Assembly (NCBI GenBank): GCA_051646055.1
Contig: JBOFCM010000110.1
Coordinates: 20,209-84,208, forward strand
Origin: JAGNZR01 sp051646055
Lineage (GTDB): Bacteria; Fusobacteriota; Fusobacteriia; Fusobacteriales; Fusobacteriaceae
DNA: 64,000 nt
Direction of reading: 5' to 3'
Below the pieces are notes generated by a model that made no database searches, was not told the origin of the DNA, and was given only the letters and a program-made list of their open reading frames with translations. Made by a program: the position numbers and the translations under genes. Below, in pieces: positions 1-7,849 of the stretch. The stretch's first letter is position 1. Every line of letters begins with the position of its first letter.

Positions 1-735
1 CTTCCCCCTGGAAGAAAAGAGATACGTACCAAACATATTTCAGATGAAATTGATCGGAATAAAATGTATACGTTTATAAATAAAAAAATATCTGAGGGCA
101 GACAGGCATATTTTATAGCTCCTCTCATAGAGGAGAGCGAGAAAATGAGTTCTAAATCTGTCATGGAGCTGGAGCAAGAGGTAAGGGCAAAACTGCCTCA
201 GTTCCGTGTGGGAATCCTCCATGGAAAGATGAGTGCAAAAGAGAAGGATGAGGTGATGCACCTTTTTAAAAACCATGAACTGGATATAATAGTTTCTACA
301 ACGGTTATAGAAGTGGGAGTAAACGTGCCCAATGCTTCCATAATTGTAATAAGCGATGCAGAAAGATTTGGACTGTCATCTCTTCATCAGCTTCGTGGAC
401 GTGTGGGAAGAGGGGAACATCAATCCTACTGTTTTCTTATATCGAAGTCTGAAAATGAAATTTCTAGACTTCGTATGGAGGTAATGGAATCTACTTGTGA
501 TGGATTCCGGATAGCTGAAGAAGATTTGAAGCTGAGAAAACCTGGTGAAATATTTGGAACTCGTCAGAGTGGGGTAAGTGATCTGAAATTTATAGATATA
601 GTTCATGATGTGAAAACAATAAAACTTATGAGAGATGAGTGTATGGAATATTTAGAGCGAAATCGAGGTAAGATAAAAGAAGCAGCACTAAGAATTGATA
701 TCGAAAATAAATTTAATGAGGCACAGCAGTTTTAA
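1..735 (+). CDS. recG: ATP-dependent DNA helicase RecG, 3' part
   Basis: This is the C-terminal part of RecG, the superfamily 2 helicase that remodels stalled replication forks and Holliday junctions. The frame is open from base 1 and begins LPPGRKEIRTK, so the gene starts upstream of the window. Visible motifs of the second RecA-like lobe are LHGKMSAKEK, the motif V region STTVIEVGVNVPNA, and motif VI in HQLRGRVGRG. The C-terminal part carries the RecG-type run DLKLRKPGEIFGTRQSG. The gene is followed 78 bases later by proS, which has its own extended -10 element. The assignment is firm; only the 5' boundary is unseen. Confidence 0.95.
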   Translation, partial: LPPGRKEIRTKHISDEIDRNKMYTFINKKISEGRQAYFIAPLIEESEKMSSKSVMELEQEVRAKLPQFRVGILHGKMSAKEKDEVMHLFKNHELDIIVSTTVIEVGVNVPNASIIVISDAERFGLSSLHQLRGRVGRGEHQSYCFLISKSENEISRLRMEVMESTCDGFRIAEEDLKLRKPGEIFGTRQSGVSDLKFIDIVHDVKTIKLMRDECMEYLERNRGKIKEAALRIDIENKFNEAQQF

Positions 736-766
736 TGAAATTAAACTATAAATCTCCTATAAAATA

Positions 767-775
767 TGTTAAAAT
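767..775 (+). promoter_or_regulatory. Extended -10 element upstream of proS
   Basis: TGTTAAAAT fits an extended -10 (TG-n-TAAAAT) about 40 bases before the proS start. I see no good -35. The same nonamer recurs at 33698-33706, and TGTTATAAT at 32560-32568, so this may be a common promoter style here. Inferred from sequence only. Confidence 0.4.
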
Positions 776-813
776 TAAGGGGAATTAAAAATTAAATATT
801 AAAAGGTGATGAA

Positions 814-2523
814 ATGAGATTTAGTAAGTATTACATCAAAACATTAAAAGAAACTCCAAAGGAGGCAGAGGTAATCAGCCACCAGCTTATGATGAGATCT
901 AGCATGATAAAGAAGCTGGCAAGTGGGGTTTACACATATCTTCCGTTGGGACTAAAAGCTCTAAAGAAAGTGGAAAACATAGTAAGAGAAGAGATGGAAA
1001 GAGCAGGGGCTCAAGAGATACTTATGCCAGTAATCCAACCTGCAGAGCTTTGGATGGAATCTGGAAGATGGGACACAATGGGACCTGAGATGTTCAGATT
1101 AAAAGACAGACACAATAGAGATTTTATACTTGGACCTACTCACGAAGAGGTTATAACTGATATAGTTAGAAATGATATATCATCATATAAATCTTTACCG
1201 TTGAATCTTTTCCAAATCCAAAATAAATTTAGAGATGAGAGAAGACCTAGATTTGGACTTATGAGAGGAAGAGAGTTCCTGATGAAAGATGCATATTCTT
1301 TCCACGAGACAGCAGAGTGTCTAGATGCAGAGTTTGAAAATATGAAGGCAGCTTACAGCAGAGTATTTGAAAGATGCGGACTGACTTTCAGACCGGTTGA
1401 AGCTGATTCAGGAGCTATAGGAGGAACAGGTTCTCAGGAGTTCCACGTACTTGCAGAATCTGGTGAAGATGCTATAATTTACTGTGATTCATGTGACTAT
1501 GCTGCTAATATTGAAACAGCAGACAGTAAAGCAGTACATTTAGGAAAAGAAGAGCTTAAAGAGTTAAAACTTGAATCAACTCCAAATGTTTCTAAGATAG
1601 AGGATGTAGTTGATTTCCTAAAAGTTCCTGTGGAAAAGACAGTAAAGGCTATGATGTACAAAGATATGGGAACAGATGAGATATACATGGTTCTTATCAG
1701 AGGAGATTTTGAAGTAAACGAAGTAAAACTTAAAAATAAAATTGATGCAGTTGATGTGGCTCTTCTTACTGATGAAGAGATAGAGGGAGCAGGACTTGTA
1801 AAGGGATATATAGGACCTTTTGGAGCAGAACTTAAAGATATAAAAATAATTGCAGATCCTACAGTTCTTGAAATTTCAAATCATACAGCCGGAGGAAACA
1901 AAGCGGATACTCACTATGTAGATATGAATTATGGAAGGGATTATACTGCCCATATAGTTGCTGATATCAGAACAGTAAAGGTTGGAGAAGAGTGCCCTAA
2001 ATGTAACGGTCACTTGAAAGTTGCTAGAGGAATCGAGTGCGGACATATATTCAAGCTAGGAACAAAATACTCAGAAGCACTAAAAGCTACAGTACTGGAC
2101 AGAGATGGAAAGAGCAGAACACTTATTATGGGATGCTACGGGATAGGAGTTTCTAGAACTATGGCTGCTGCTATTGAACAGAACTACGATGAGAACGGGA
2201 TTATCTGGCCATCTGTAATAGCTCCATTTGTAGTAGATGTAATTCCTGCTAATATCAAAGATGAGACTCAAGTTGCTACAGCTGAAAAAATTTACTCTGC
2301 TCTTACTGAAGAGAGAATAGATGTAATAATAGATGATAGAAATGAGAAACCAGGATTTAAATTTAAAGATGCAGATCTTTTAGGATTCCCATTTAAAATT
2401 GTATGTGGAAAAAGAGCGGTTGAAGGGATTGTTGAAGTTAAGATAAGAAGAACCAATGAGACTCTTGAAGTTCCAGTAGAAAATGTTGTAGAAACTATAA
2501 AAGAACTTATGAAAAAATATTAA
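814..2523 (+). CDS. proS: Prolyl-tRNA synthetase
   Basis: Class II aminoacyl-tRNA synthetase that charges tRNA-Pro. Its 569 residues match the usual length of the bacterial-type enzyme with an editing insertion. Motif 2 is seen in FRDERRPRFGLMRGREFLMKDAYSFH and motif 3 in MGCYGIGVSRTM. The INS editing domain lies between them, roughly residues 225-390, and the anticodon-binding domain is at the C-terminus (VDVIPANIKDE onward). The start is preceded by AGGTGATG. It is a single-gene unit between the end of recG and a strong terminator shared with rny on the other strand. Confidence 0.97.
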   Translation: MRFSKYYIKTLKETPKEAEVISHQLMMRSSMIKKLASGVYTYLPLGLKALKKVENIVREEMERAGAQEILMPVIQPAELWMESGRWDTMGPEMFRLKDRHNRDFILGPTHEEVITDIVRNDISSYKSLPLNLFQIQNKFRDERRPRFGLMRGREFLMKDAYSFHETAECLDAEFENMKAAYSRVFERCGLTFRPVEADSGAIGGTGSQEFHVLAESGEDAIIYCDSCDYAANIETADSKAVHLGKEELKELKLESTPNVSKIEDVVDFLKVPVEKTVKAMMYKDMGTDEIYMVLIRGDFEVNEVKLKNKIDAVDVALLTDEEIEGAGLVKGYIGPFGAELKDIKIIADPTVLEISNHTAGGNKADTHYVDMNYGRDYTAHIVADIRTVKVGEECPKCNGHLKVARGIECGHIFKLGTKYSEALKATVLDRDGKSRTLIMGCYGIGVSRTMAAAIEQNYDENGIIWPSVIAPFVVDVIPANIKDETQVATAEKIYSALTEERIDVIIDDRNEKPGFKFKDADLLGFPFKIVCGKRAVEGIVEVKIRRTNETLEVPVENVVETIKELMKKY

Positions 2524-2530
2524 AATAAAA

Positions 2531-2561
2531 AGAGACTGGGGAAATTCCCCGGTCTCTTTTT
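2531..2561. terminator. Bidirectional terminator between proS and rny
   Basis: An 11-bp stem (AGAGACTGGGG with CCCCGGTCTCT, one G-T pair) encloses a short AT loop. It is followed by TTTTT on the plus strand and preceded by an A run that gives a T-tract on the minus strand. It lies between two convergent genes. Confidence 0.9.
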
Positions 2562-2571
2562 ATTTTAAAAA

Positions 2572-4170
2572 TTATTTAGCATATTCTACAGCTCTAGTTT
2601 CTCTTAGAATAGTAACTTTGATCTGTCCTGGATACTGCATAGTATCTTCTATTTTCTTAGCCATATCTCTGGCCATGATAGTCGCTTCATCATCTGAAAC
2701 CTGATCAGGATTAATAACAATTCTGATCTCTCTACCTGCCTGGATAGCATAAGAGGATTCTACACCCTGATAAGATTTTGCAATCTCCTCAAGGGCTTCC
2801 AGTCTCTTAATATATGTAGAAAGAGTTTCTCTTCTAGCTCCAGGACGGGATGCAGAAATAGCGTCAGCAGCCTGAACAAGGATAGCTTCGATAGATTCGA
2901 ACTCAACTTCATTATGGTGAGCCATAACAGCGTTGAGAACAGCAGGTTTTTCATTGAATTTTTTCAGGAATTCTCCACCTATAAGGGCATGAGAAGATTC
3001 TGAATCGCTTTCAAGAACTTTTCCTACATCGTGGAGAAGTCCTGCTCTCTTGGCAAGTTTAGCATCTGCTCCAAGCTCCGCAGCAAGGTTTCCAGCAAGT
3101 TTAGCAACTTCAATCGAGTGTACAAGGACATTTTGTCCATAACTTGTTCTGAATTTTAATCTACCTAGAGTTTTAACGATTTCAGGATGCATATGAGGGA
3201 TACCTAGTTCCATAATTGCAGCCTCTCCAGATACTATAATATCTTTTTCTACCTCTTTTTCAGCTTTATGAACTACTTCTTCTATCTTACCTGGATGGAT
3301 CCTTCCATCGGAGATAAGTTTTTCTATTGCAAGTTTAGCAATCTCTCTTCTTACTCCATCAAAACTAGAAATTACAACAGCTTCAGGAGTATCATCGATA
3401 ATGATATCTACTCCAGTAAGAGCCTCGATAGAACGGATGTTTCTTCCTTCTCTACCGATTATTCTTCCTTTCATCTCATCGTTTGGCAGATTTACAACGG
3501 AAACAGTGGCATCAACCACATATTCTGAAGACGCCTTCCCAATAGCTGTAGAAAGAATTCTCTTAGAGATTCTGTCTTTTTCATCTTCAAGTCTATGTTC
3601 GAACTCTTTTATTGTAAGAGCTGAATCATGTACAAGTTCATTTTTCAATTTATCTAGCAGCATATCTTTCGCTTCATTTTTAGAGATACCAGAAATTCTT
3701 TGAAGTTCATTTTCTTGAGCAATTTTAACCTGCTCAATTTCTTCTTTTTTTGAATCTAAAGATTCAGAAATTTTTTCTAGTTCAATAGATTTATCTTCGA
3801 GCTTTTCTATTTTACTATCCAAAGTTTCCTCTTTTTTAGCCAGTCTCTGTTCTTTTTGGATAAGTTCAGCTTTAGAAAGTCTTATCTCTTTTTCAGAGTC
3901 CTCTTTCATAGCTAGAATCTGTTCTTTAGCCTTAAGTTCGGCCTCTTTTTTGAAAGCTGAAATTTCTCTCTCAGCATCTGTTTTTTTATTCTGAATTTCT
4001 TTTTCAGTTTTTTCTAGAATATCTTTAGATTTGAGGTTAGCTTTCATAATCTCATCTTCAAGATTGTTCAGTTCATCTATTTTTTTATCAATAACGGATT
4101 TTTTATACAGCACAGAGCCAAAAATGGCAATTGCTATGATAATTAATCCAATACCTAAAATTGAATTCAT
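2572..4170 (-). CDS. rny: Ribonuclease Y
   Basis: Membrane-anchored endoribonuclease that starts mRNA decay in many Firmicutes and in fusobacteria. From the N-terminus (532 aa): one transmembrane helix (about residues 3-22), a long charged coiled coil (about 30-190), a KH RNA-binding domain containing GRIIGREGRNIRS, and an HD metal-dependent nuclease domain with HSIEVAK and LLHDVGK, then a conserved C-terminal domain. The start has AGGAATAGG upstream. It is the last gene of a minus-strand chain and follows the STAS gene by 36 bases, so it may be cotranscribed with the anti-sigma/STAS pair. Confidence 0.96.
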   Translation of the reverse strand: MNSILGIGLIIIAIAIFGSVLYKKSVIDKKIDELNNLEDEIMKANLKSKDILEKTEKEIQNKKTDAEREISAFKKEAELKAKEQILAMKEDSEKEIRLSKAELIQKEQRLAKKEETLDSKIEKLEDKSIELEKISESLDSKKEEIEQVKIAQENELQRISGISKNEAKDMLLDKLKNELVHDSALTIKEFEHRLEDEKDRISKRILSTAIGKASSEYVVDATVSVVNLPNDEMKGRIIGREGRNIRSIEALTGVDIIIDDTPEAVVISSFDGVRREIAKLAIEKLISDGRIHPGKIEEVVHKAEKEVEKDIIVSGEAAIMELGIPHMHPEIVKTLGRLKFRTSYGQNVLVHSIEVAKLAGNLAAELGADAKLAKRAGLLHDVGKVLESDSESSHALIGGEFLKKFNEKPAVLNAVMAHHNEVEFESIEAILVQAADAISASRPGARRETLSTYIKRLEALEEIAKSYQGVESSYAIQAGREIRIVINPDQVSDDEATIMARDMAKKIEDTMQYPGQIKVTILRETRAVEYAK

Positions 4171-4206
4171 TATCCTATTCCTTTCAAAATTTTTTTGTGA
4201 AAATAA

Positions 4207-4557
4207 TTATCTGTTAAAAGCCTCTAAAGCAGCTTCTTCCGTATCGTAGATTTCAAAAATCTCATCCAGTCCAATCATTTCAAATATAGTTTTGATATGA
4301 TCATTTAACTTAACAAGTTTAATATCTCCCCCAGCTTCCTTAACAACTCTAAGTTTTCCTCTAAGAATTCCCATAGCTAAACTGTTGATGTGAACAAGTT
4401 CTTCAAAGTCAATTACAAACTTAGTTATATCTCCTTCAACCAATTTGGCGATTCTGTCTTTAAGTTTAGGTGCTACAAGGGCATCTAGTTCTCCAACAAC
4501 CTTAATAACCTTAATATCTCCAATATTTTTTTCGATAATTTCAAAATCCACTGTCAT
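4207..4557 (-). CDS. STAS-domain anti-sigma factor antagonist-like protein
   Basis: A 116-residue single STAS domain of the SpoIIAA/RsbV type, which in known systems binds and titrates a GHKL anti-sigma kinase. I place the start at 4557, preceded by AGGGAGG; longer upstream readings run into the neighbouring kinase gene. The stop of that kinase gene is separated from this ATG by a single base, so the two are translationally linked. The phosphorylation loop reads HINSLAMG: it has Asn and Ser where SpoIIAA has Asp-Ser, and Leu60 at the position of the phosphorylated Ser. The switch may therefore not work by the classic phosphorylation. The target is unknown. Confidence 0.88.
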   Translation of the reverse strand: MTVDFEIIEKNIGDIKVIKVVGELDALVAPKLKDRIAKLVEGDITKFVIDFEELVHINSLAMGILRGKLRVVKEAGGDIKLVKLNDHIKTIFEMIGLDEIFEIYDTEEAALEAFNR

Positions 4558-4558
4558 C

Positions 4559-4957
4559 TTATTTTGCCTCCCTAACTTTTTTTTCGATTTTAAAGATTGT
4601 TCCGTTGATTTTTTTTTCGATTCTGAAGTCGTCTGCAATAGCTTTTGCAAGAAAAAGCCCCATGCCGCCCTCTTCTTTACTTTTTTTCTTCTCATCAAAT
4701 CCTAATCCATTATCTTCAACTACCAGATGGATGACATCATTGTCTTTTTGAATTTCAATTATGATATCTCCGTTTTGGTATTGGTACCCATGCTCTACAA
4801 CATTGGTAGCCAGTTCATCTACAGCCGATAGCAATTGAAATACATCCTTACTTTCTATATGATGAATATCCAAATAAGTTTTTACAAGAGCTCTAATAAG
4901 GGAAAGATTTTCAAGAGAAGAGGGGATATTGATTTTGATTTCATTTTTTTTCTTCAA
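4559..4957 (-). CDS. Anti-sigma regulatory factor, GHKL serine kinase (RsbW/SpoIIAB type)
   Basis: A stand-alone HATPase domain of about 132 residues. The N box is DELATNVVEHG, the G1 box EDNGLGF and the G2 box GGMGLFLA, all intact, so ATP binding is expected. Family members phosphorylate a STAS partner and bind a sigma factor or other protein. The start is uncertain. An ATG at 4966 overlaps the upstream stop as ATGA but touches AAGGAG with no spacer, whereas a TTG at 4957 sits 9 bases from AAGGAG, so I prefer the TTG. It lies between a small lipoprotein gene and its STAS partner. Confidence 0.88.
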   Translation of the reverse strand: MKKKNEIKINIPSSLENLSLIRALVKTYLDIHHIESKDVFQLLSAVDELATNVVEHGYQYQNGDIIIEIQKDNDVIHLVVEDNGLGFDEKKKSKEEGGMGLFLAKAIADDFRIEKKINGTIFKIEKKVREAK

Positions 4958-4962
4958 AACTA

Positions 4963-5346
4963 TCATCTCCTTATTTCTTTCATATCTGTTATCTGCCATA
5001 TTCCATCTCTGAACCTGTACTCTAACTCTATATAGATTGTTGAATCTAAAGAATTAAAGCCGATTATGTTCTTTGCCAAAGTTCCTTGAAACTCCGGTTT
5101 GGAAAAAAAGATTTTAATTCTTCGAAAATCTAAGGTTTTTATCTGCCTTAAGATATAATCATTTTTAAGAGATGGTTCAATCATCTTTACGAGAGAATCG
5201 CTGCTATTCTCAGATAAATCATCTTTTATATCTCTAAGTTTTAAAGTTAACTGTTCTTTTTCAATATTATTTACAACATATTTGTTTAAATTCGAGCAAC
5301 CAGTCAACAAAATGATTAAAAATAGAATTAAAGTTCTTCTTATCAT
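4963..5346 (-). CDS. Small lipoprotein of unknown function
   Basis: A 127-residue protein with a clear lipoprotein signal peptide: MIRR, a hydrophobic stretch, then the lipobox LLTGC with Cys at residue 16. The mature part is mixed alpha/beta and ends in a strand-rich piece (IYIELEYRFRDGIWQITDMKE), a pattern often seen in small NTF2-like or DUF4878-like lipoproteins; I cannot assign a family. AGGAG precedes the ATG by 7 bases. The stop overlaps the candidate ATG of the anti-sigma kinase gene, so it may be a sensor or cell-surface part of the same switch. That link is inference from gene order. Confidence 0.75.
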   Translation of the reverse strand: MIRRTLILFLIILLTGCSNLNKYVVNNIEKEQLTLKLRDIKDDLSENSSDSLVKMIEPSLKNDYILRQIKTLDFRRIKIFFSKPEFQGTLAKNIIGFNSLDSTIYIELEYRFRDGIWQITDMKEIRR

Positions 5347-5432
5347 TCAAGTTCTCCTAAAAAATTAGCTAATAAGATAATACCATAATCATTTCACTTA
5401 ATCAAGATGTGATAGAGATATTTTCAAGAAAG

Positions 5433-6350
5433 TTAGCAGTTTTCAGATAATTTTTTTAAAATATCTTTTATAATTTCCTCTTCAGTAAGGAAATCTAAAT
5501 TGTACCAGATGTAATCTTCTCGATTTCTGAACCATGTAAATTGTCTTTTTGCATATCGTCTTGAGTTCTGTTTAATATTTTCAACAGCCTCTTCCAGAGA
5601 GAGTTTATTGTCAATATAATCTATTATTTCAGCATAGCCTATTATATTGAGGTTTTTTAATGAGGCTCCATATTTTTTATATAAAAACTCAACCTCTTGA
5701 AGAAGCCCCTGCTTCATCATCATATCAACTCTTTGGTTGATTCTCTCATATAGAATTGTTCTATCTCTGTCTAGAGCGATTTTAAGAAAATTAGTGTGAT
5801 TGTTTTTGATGTTTTTGGTAGAAAGAATTGAGAATTTATCGTGGGAAAGGATACAGACTTCCAAAGCCCTTTCCAATTTAACACGATTATTTGGGTGAAT
5901 ATTTTCAGCAGCCTCAGGATCGAGTTCCTGTAATTTTTGGAAAATTTCTGAAGTGGAAAATTTCTGAAAAGAATCTCTAAGTTTTTGATCAGCCGCTGGA
6001 AGAGATGAGAGCCCTTCGGTGATAGAGGATAGGTATAGTCCAGTTCCTCCAACAACAAGAGGAGTAACGCCTTTTTTTTCTAAAATATTTAGAATATTAT
6101 CGGCATCTTTCTGAAATTCGCCTACACTATATTTTTTGTTGGGTTCGAGAATATCAATAAGATGGTGGGGAATCCCCGCCATCTCATCTTGAGAAATTTT
6201 AGCACTGCCGATATCCAGCCCTTTAAAAACCTGAGCTGAATCGGCAGAGATAATTTCACCTTTTAAAATTTTAGCCAATTTTATGGAGAGAGAGGTTTTT
6301 CCCACTCCTGTAGGTCCGGCAATGACCACACCATTATATTTTTTTTCCAT
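5433..6350 (-). CDS. miaA: tRNA dimethylallyltransferase MiaA
   Basis: Adds the isopentenyl group to A37 of tRNAs that read UNN codons. At 305 residues it has the normal length. The P-loop is GPTGVGKTS near the start. DSAQVFKGLDIGSAK, the GGTGLYL stretch and the C-terminal RQFTWFRNR motif are all family hallmarks. The gene begins 6 bases after the obg stop, so the two are coexpressed. The ribosome-binding site is weak (GGATT), which suggests coupling to obg translation. Confidence 0.95.
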   Translation of the reverse strand: MEKKYNGVVIAGPTGVGKTSLSIKLAKILKGEIISADSAQVFKGLDIGSAKISQDEMAGIPHHLIDILEPNKKYSVGEFQKDADNILNILEKKGVTPLVVGGTGLYLSSITEGLSSLPAADQKLRDSFQKFSTSEIFQKLQELDPEAAENIHPNNRVKLERALEVCILSHDKFSILSTKNIKNNHTNFLKIALDRDRTILYERINQRVDMMMKQGLLQEVEFLYKKYGASLKNLNIIGYAEIIDYIDNKLSLEEAVENIKQNSRRYAKRQFTWFRNREDYIWYNLDFLTEEEIIKDILKKLSENC

Positions 6351-6356
6351 AATTAA

Positions 6357-7643
6357 TTAATCCACAAAATCAAATTCTACATCTGCAATTTTAACAGTGT
6401 CTCCATCCTGGATTCCCGCATCTCTCATAGCTTCTTCCAGTCCTAGATTTCTCATCATATGCAGGAATTCGATAATAGAATCTTCCTCCATTGTAATAAC
6501 ATATTTGTTAAGAACATTATCAACAATTCTACCTTTAACTTCGAAAACACCCTCTTCAATCTCAGTGATAACATAGTCTTTGTCTTCACCTTTGATCTCT
6601 CTTAGAACCTGTTTAATATCAGCTTCATCCTCTAGAACTTCTCTCTCGATAGTTTGTATTTTGTCATAGGCTTTGAAAAGTATCTCTCTGATTCCTTCGT
6701 TTAGAATTACAGATATAGGGAAAACAAGATTTCCTTGAGCTTCAACATGCTTTTTAAATTCCTCATATTTTGAAGGATCCCACAGAAGGTCCATCTTATT
6801 AGCTAAAACGATTTGCTGCTTCTTAGCCAATTTTTCAGAGAACTTTTTAAGCTCTGTATTGATCTTTTCATAATCTTCAATTGGATCTCTTCCCTCTATT
6901 CCAGCGACATCCACAATGTGGAAAATCATTTTACAACGCTCGATGTGTCTTAAGAATTTATCTCCTAGTCCTATTCCCTCATGTGCTCCTTCAATAAGAC
7001 CTGGGATGTCAGCAATAACAAAAGATTTTCCTTCTTCTAATCTAACAACTCCAAGTTTTGGCTCAAGAGTAGTGAAATGATAACTTCCAACCTTTGAGTT
7101 GGCAGCTGAAACTTTATTGATAAAGCTTGATTTACCAACTGAAGGATATCCAACTAGTGCTACATCTGCAATAAGTTTTAGCTCAAGCTTAACTTTTATC
7201 TCAGCTCCTTCTTTACCTTTTCCAGCTATTTTTGGAGCTTTTCTTACAGAGTTTTTGAAGTGAACGTTTCCAGCTCCCCCTCTTCCACCTTTAAGAAGGA
7301 CTCTCTCCTCTCCAATCTTATTAAGATCCAAAAGAAGTTTTCCAGTGTGAATATCTCTAACTTGAGTTCCAACTGGGACTTTAATAACTAAGTTTTCTCC
7401 TCTTCTTCCGTGCATCTGTTTTTTAGCACCATTCACTCCATTTTCAGCTTTAAATATTTTTTTGAATTTAAAGTCTATAAGAGTATTTACGTTAGGGTCA
7501 GCAACGAAAATCAAACTACCACCGTTACCTCCATCTCCTCCGTCAGGACCTCCAAACTGCACACATTTTTCTCTTCTGAAAGTGGAAGCTCCATCTCCTC
7601 CATCTCCAGCTTTTATAGTTACTATAACCTCATCTATAAACAT
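6357..7643 (-). CDS. obgE: Obg family GTPase (ObgE/CgtA)
   Basis: Ribosome-associated GTPase needed for large-subunit assembly and stress response. It has 428 residues in three domains: an N-terminal glycine-rich Obg fold (residues 1-158), the G domain with GYPSVGKSS (G1), FTTLEP, DIPGLIEGA (G3) and NKMD (G4), and a C-terminal OCT domain (about residues 350-428). AGGAG lies 7 bases before the ATG. It heads the minus-strand chain obg-miaA-lipoprotein-anti-sigma-STAS-rny. Confidence 0.96.
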   Translation of the reverse strand: MFIDEVIVTIKAGDGGDGASTFRREKCVQFGGPDGGDGGNGGSLIFVADPNVNTLIDFKFKKIFKAENGVNGAKKQMHGRRGENLVIKVPVGTQVRDIHTGKLLLDLNKIGEERVLLKGGRGGAGNVHFKNSVRKAPKIAGKGKEGAEIKVKLELKLIADVALVGYPSVGKSSFINKVSAANSKVGSYHFTTLEPKLGVVRLEEGKSFVIADIPGLIEGAHEGIGLGDKFLRHIERCKMIFHIVDVAGIEGRDPIEDYEKINTELKKFSEKLAKKQQIVLANKMDLLWDPSKYEEFKKHVEAQGNLVFPISVILNEGIREILFKAYDKIQTIEREVLEDEADIKQVLREIKGEDKDYVITEIEEGVFEVKGRIVDNVLNKYVITMEEDSIIEFLHMMRNLGLEEAMRDAGIQDGDTVKIADVEFDFVD

Positions 7644-7849
7644 ATTTTATCTCCTATCAAAATTTTTTATTCAATCATTATATTTTACTACTTTTTCTAT
7701 ATTTTTTCAAGCACTTTAATAGAGTGTATTTATTAGAATTTTCCATTCGAAAGGCAAATCAGAAATAGGAACAAAAAATTAAAAAGATTTCCTTGGAAAA
7801 TGTAATATAATACTATATTAAGATGATAAAGAAGTTCAAAGGAGTGAAG

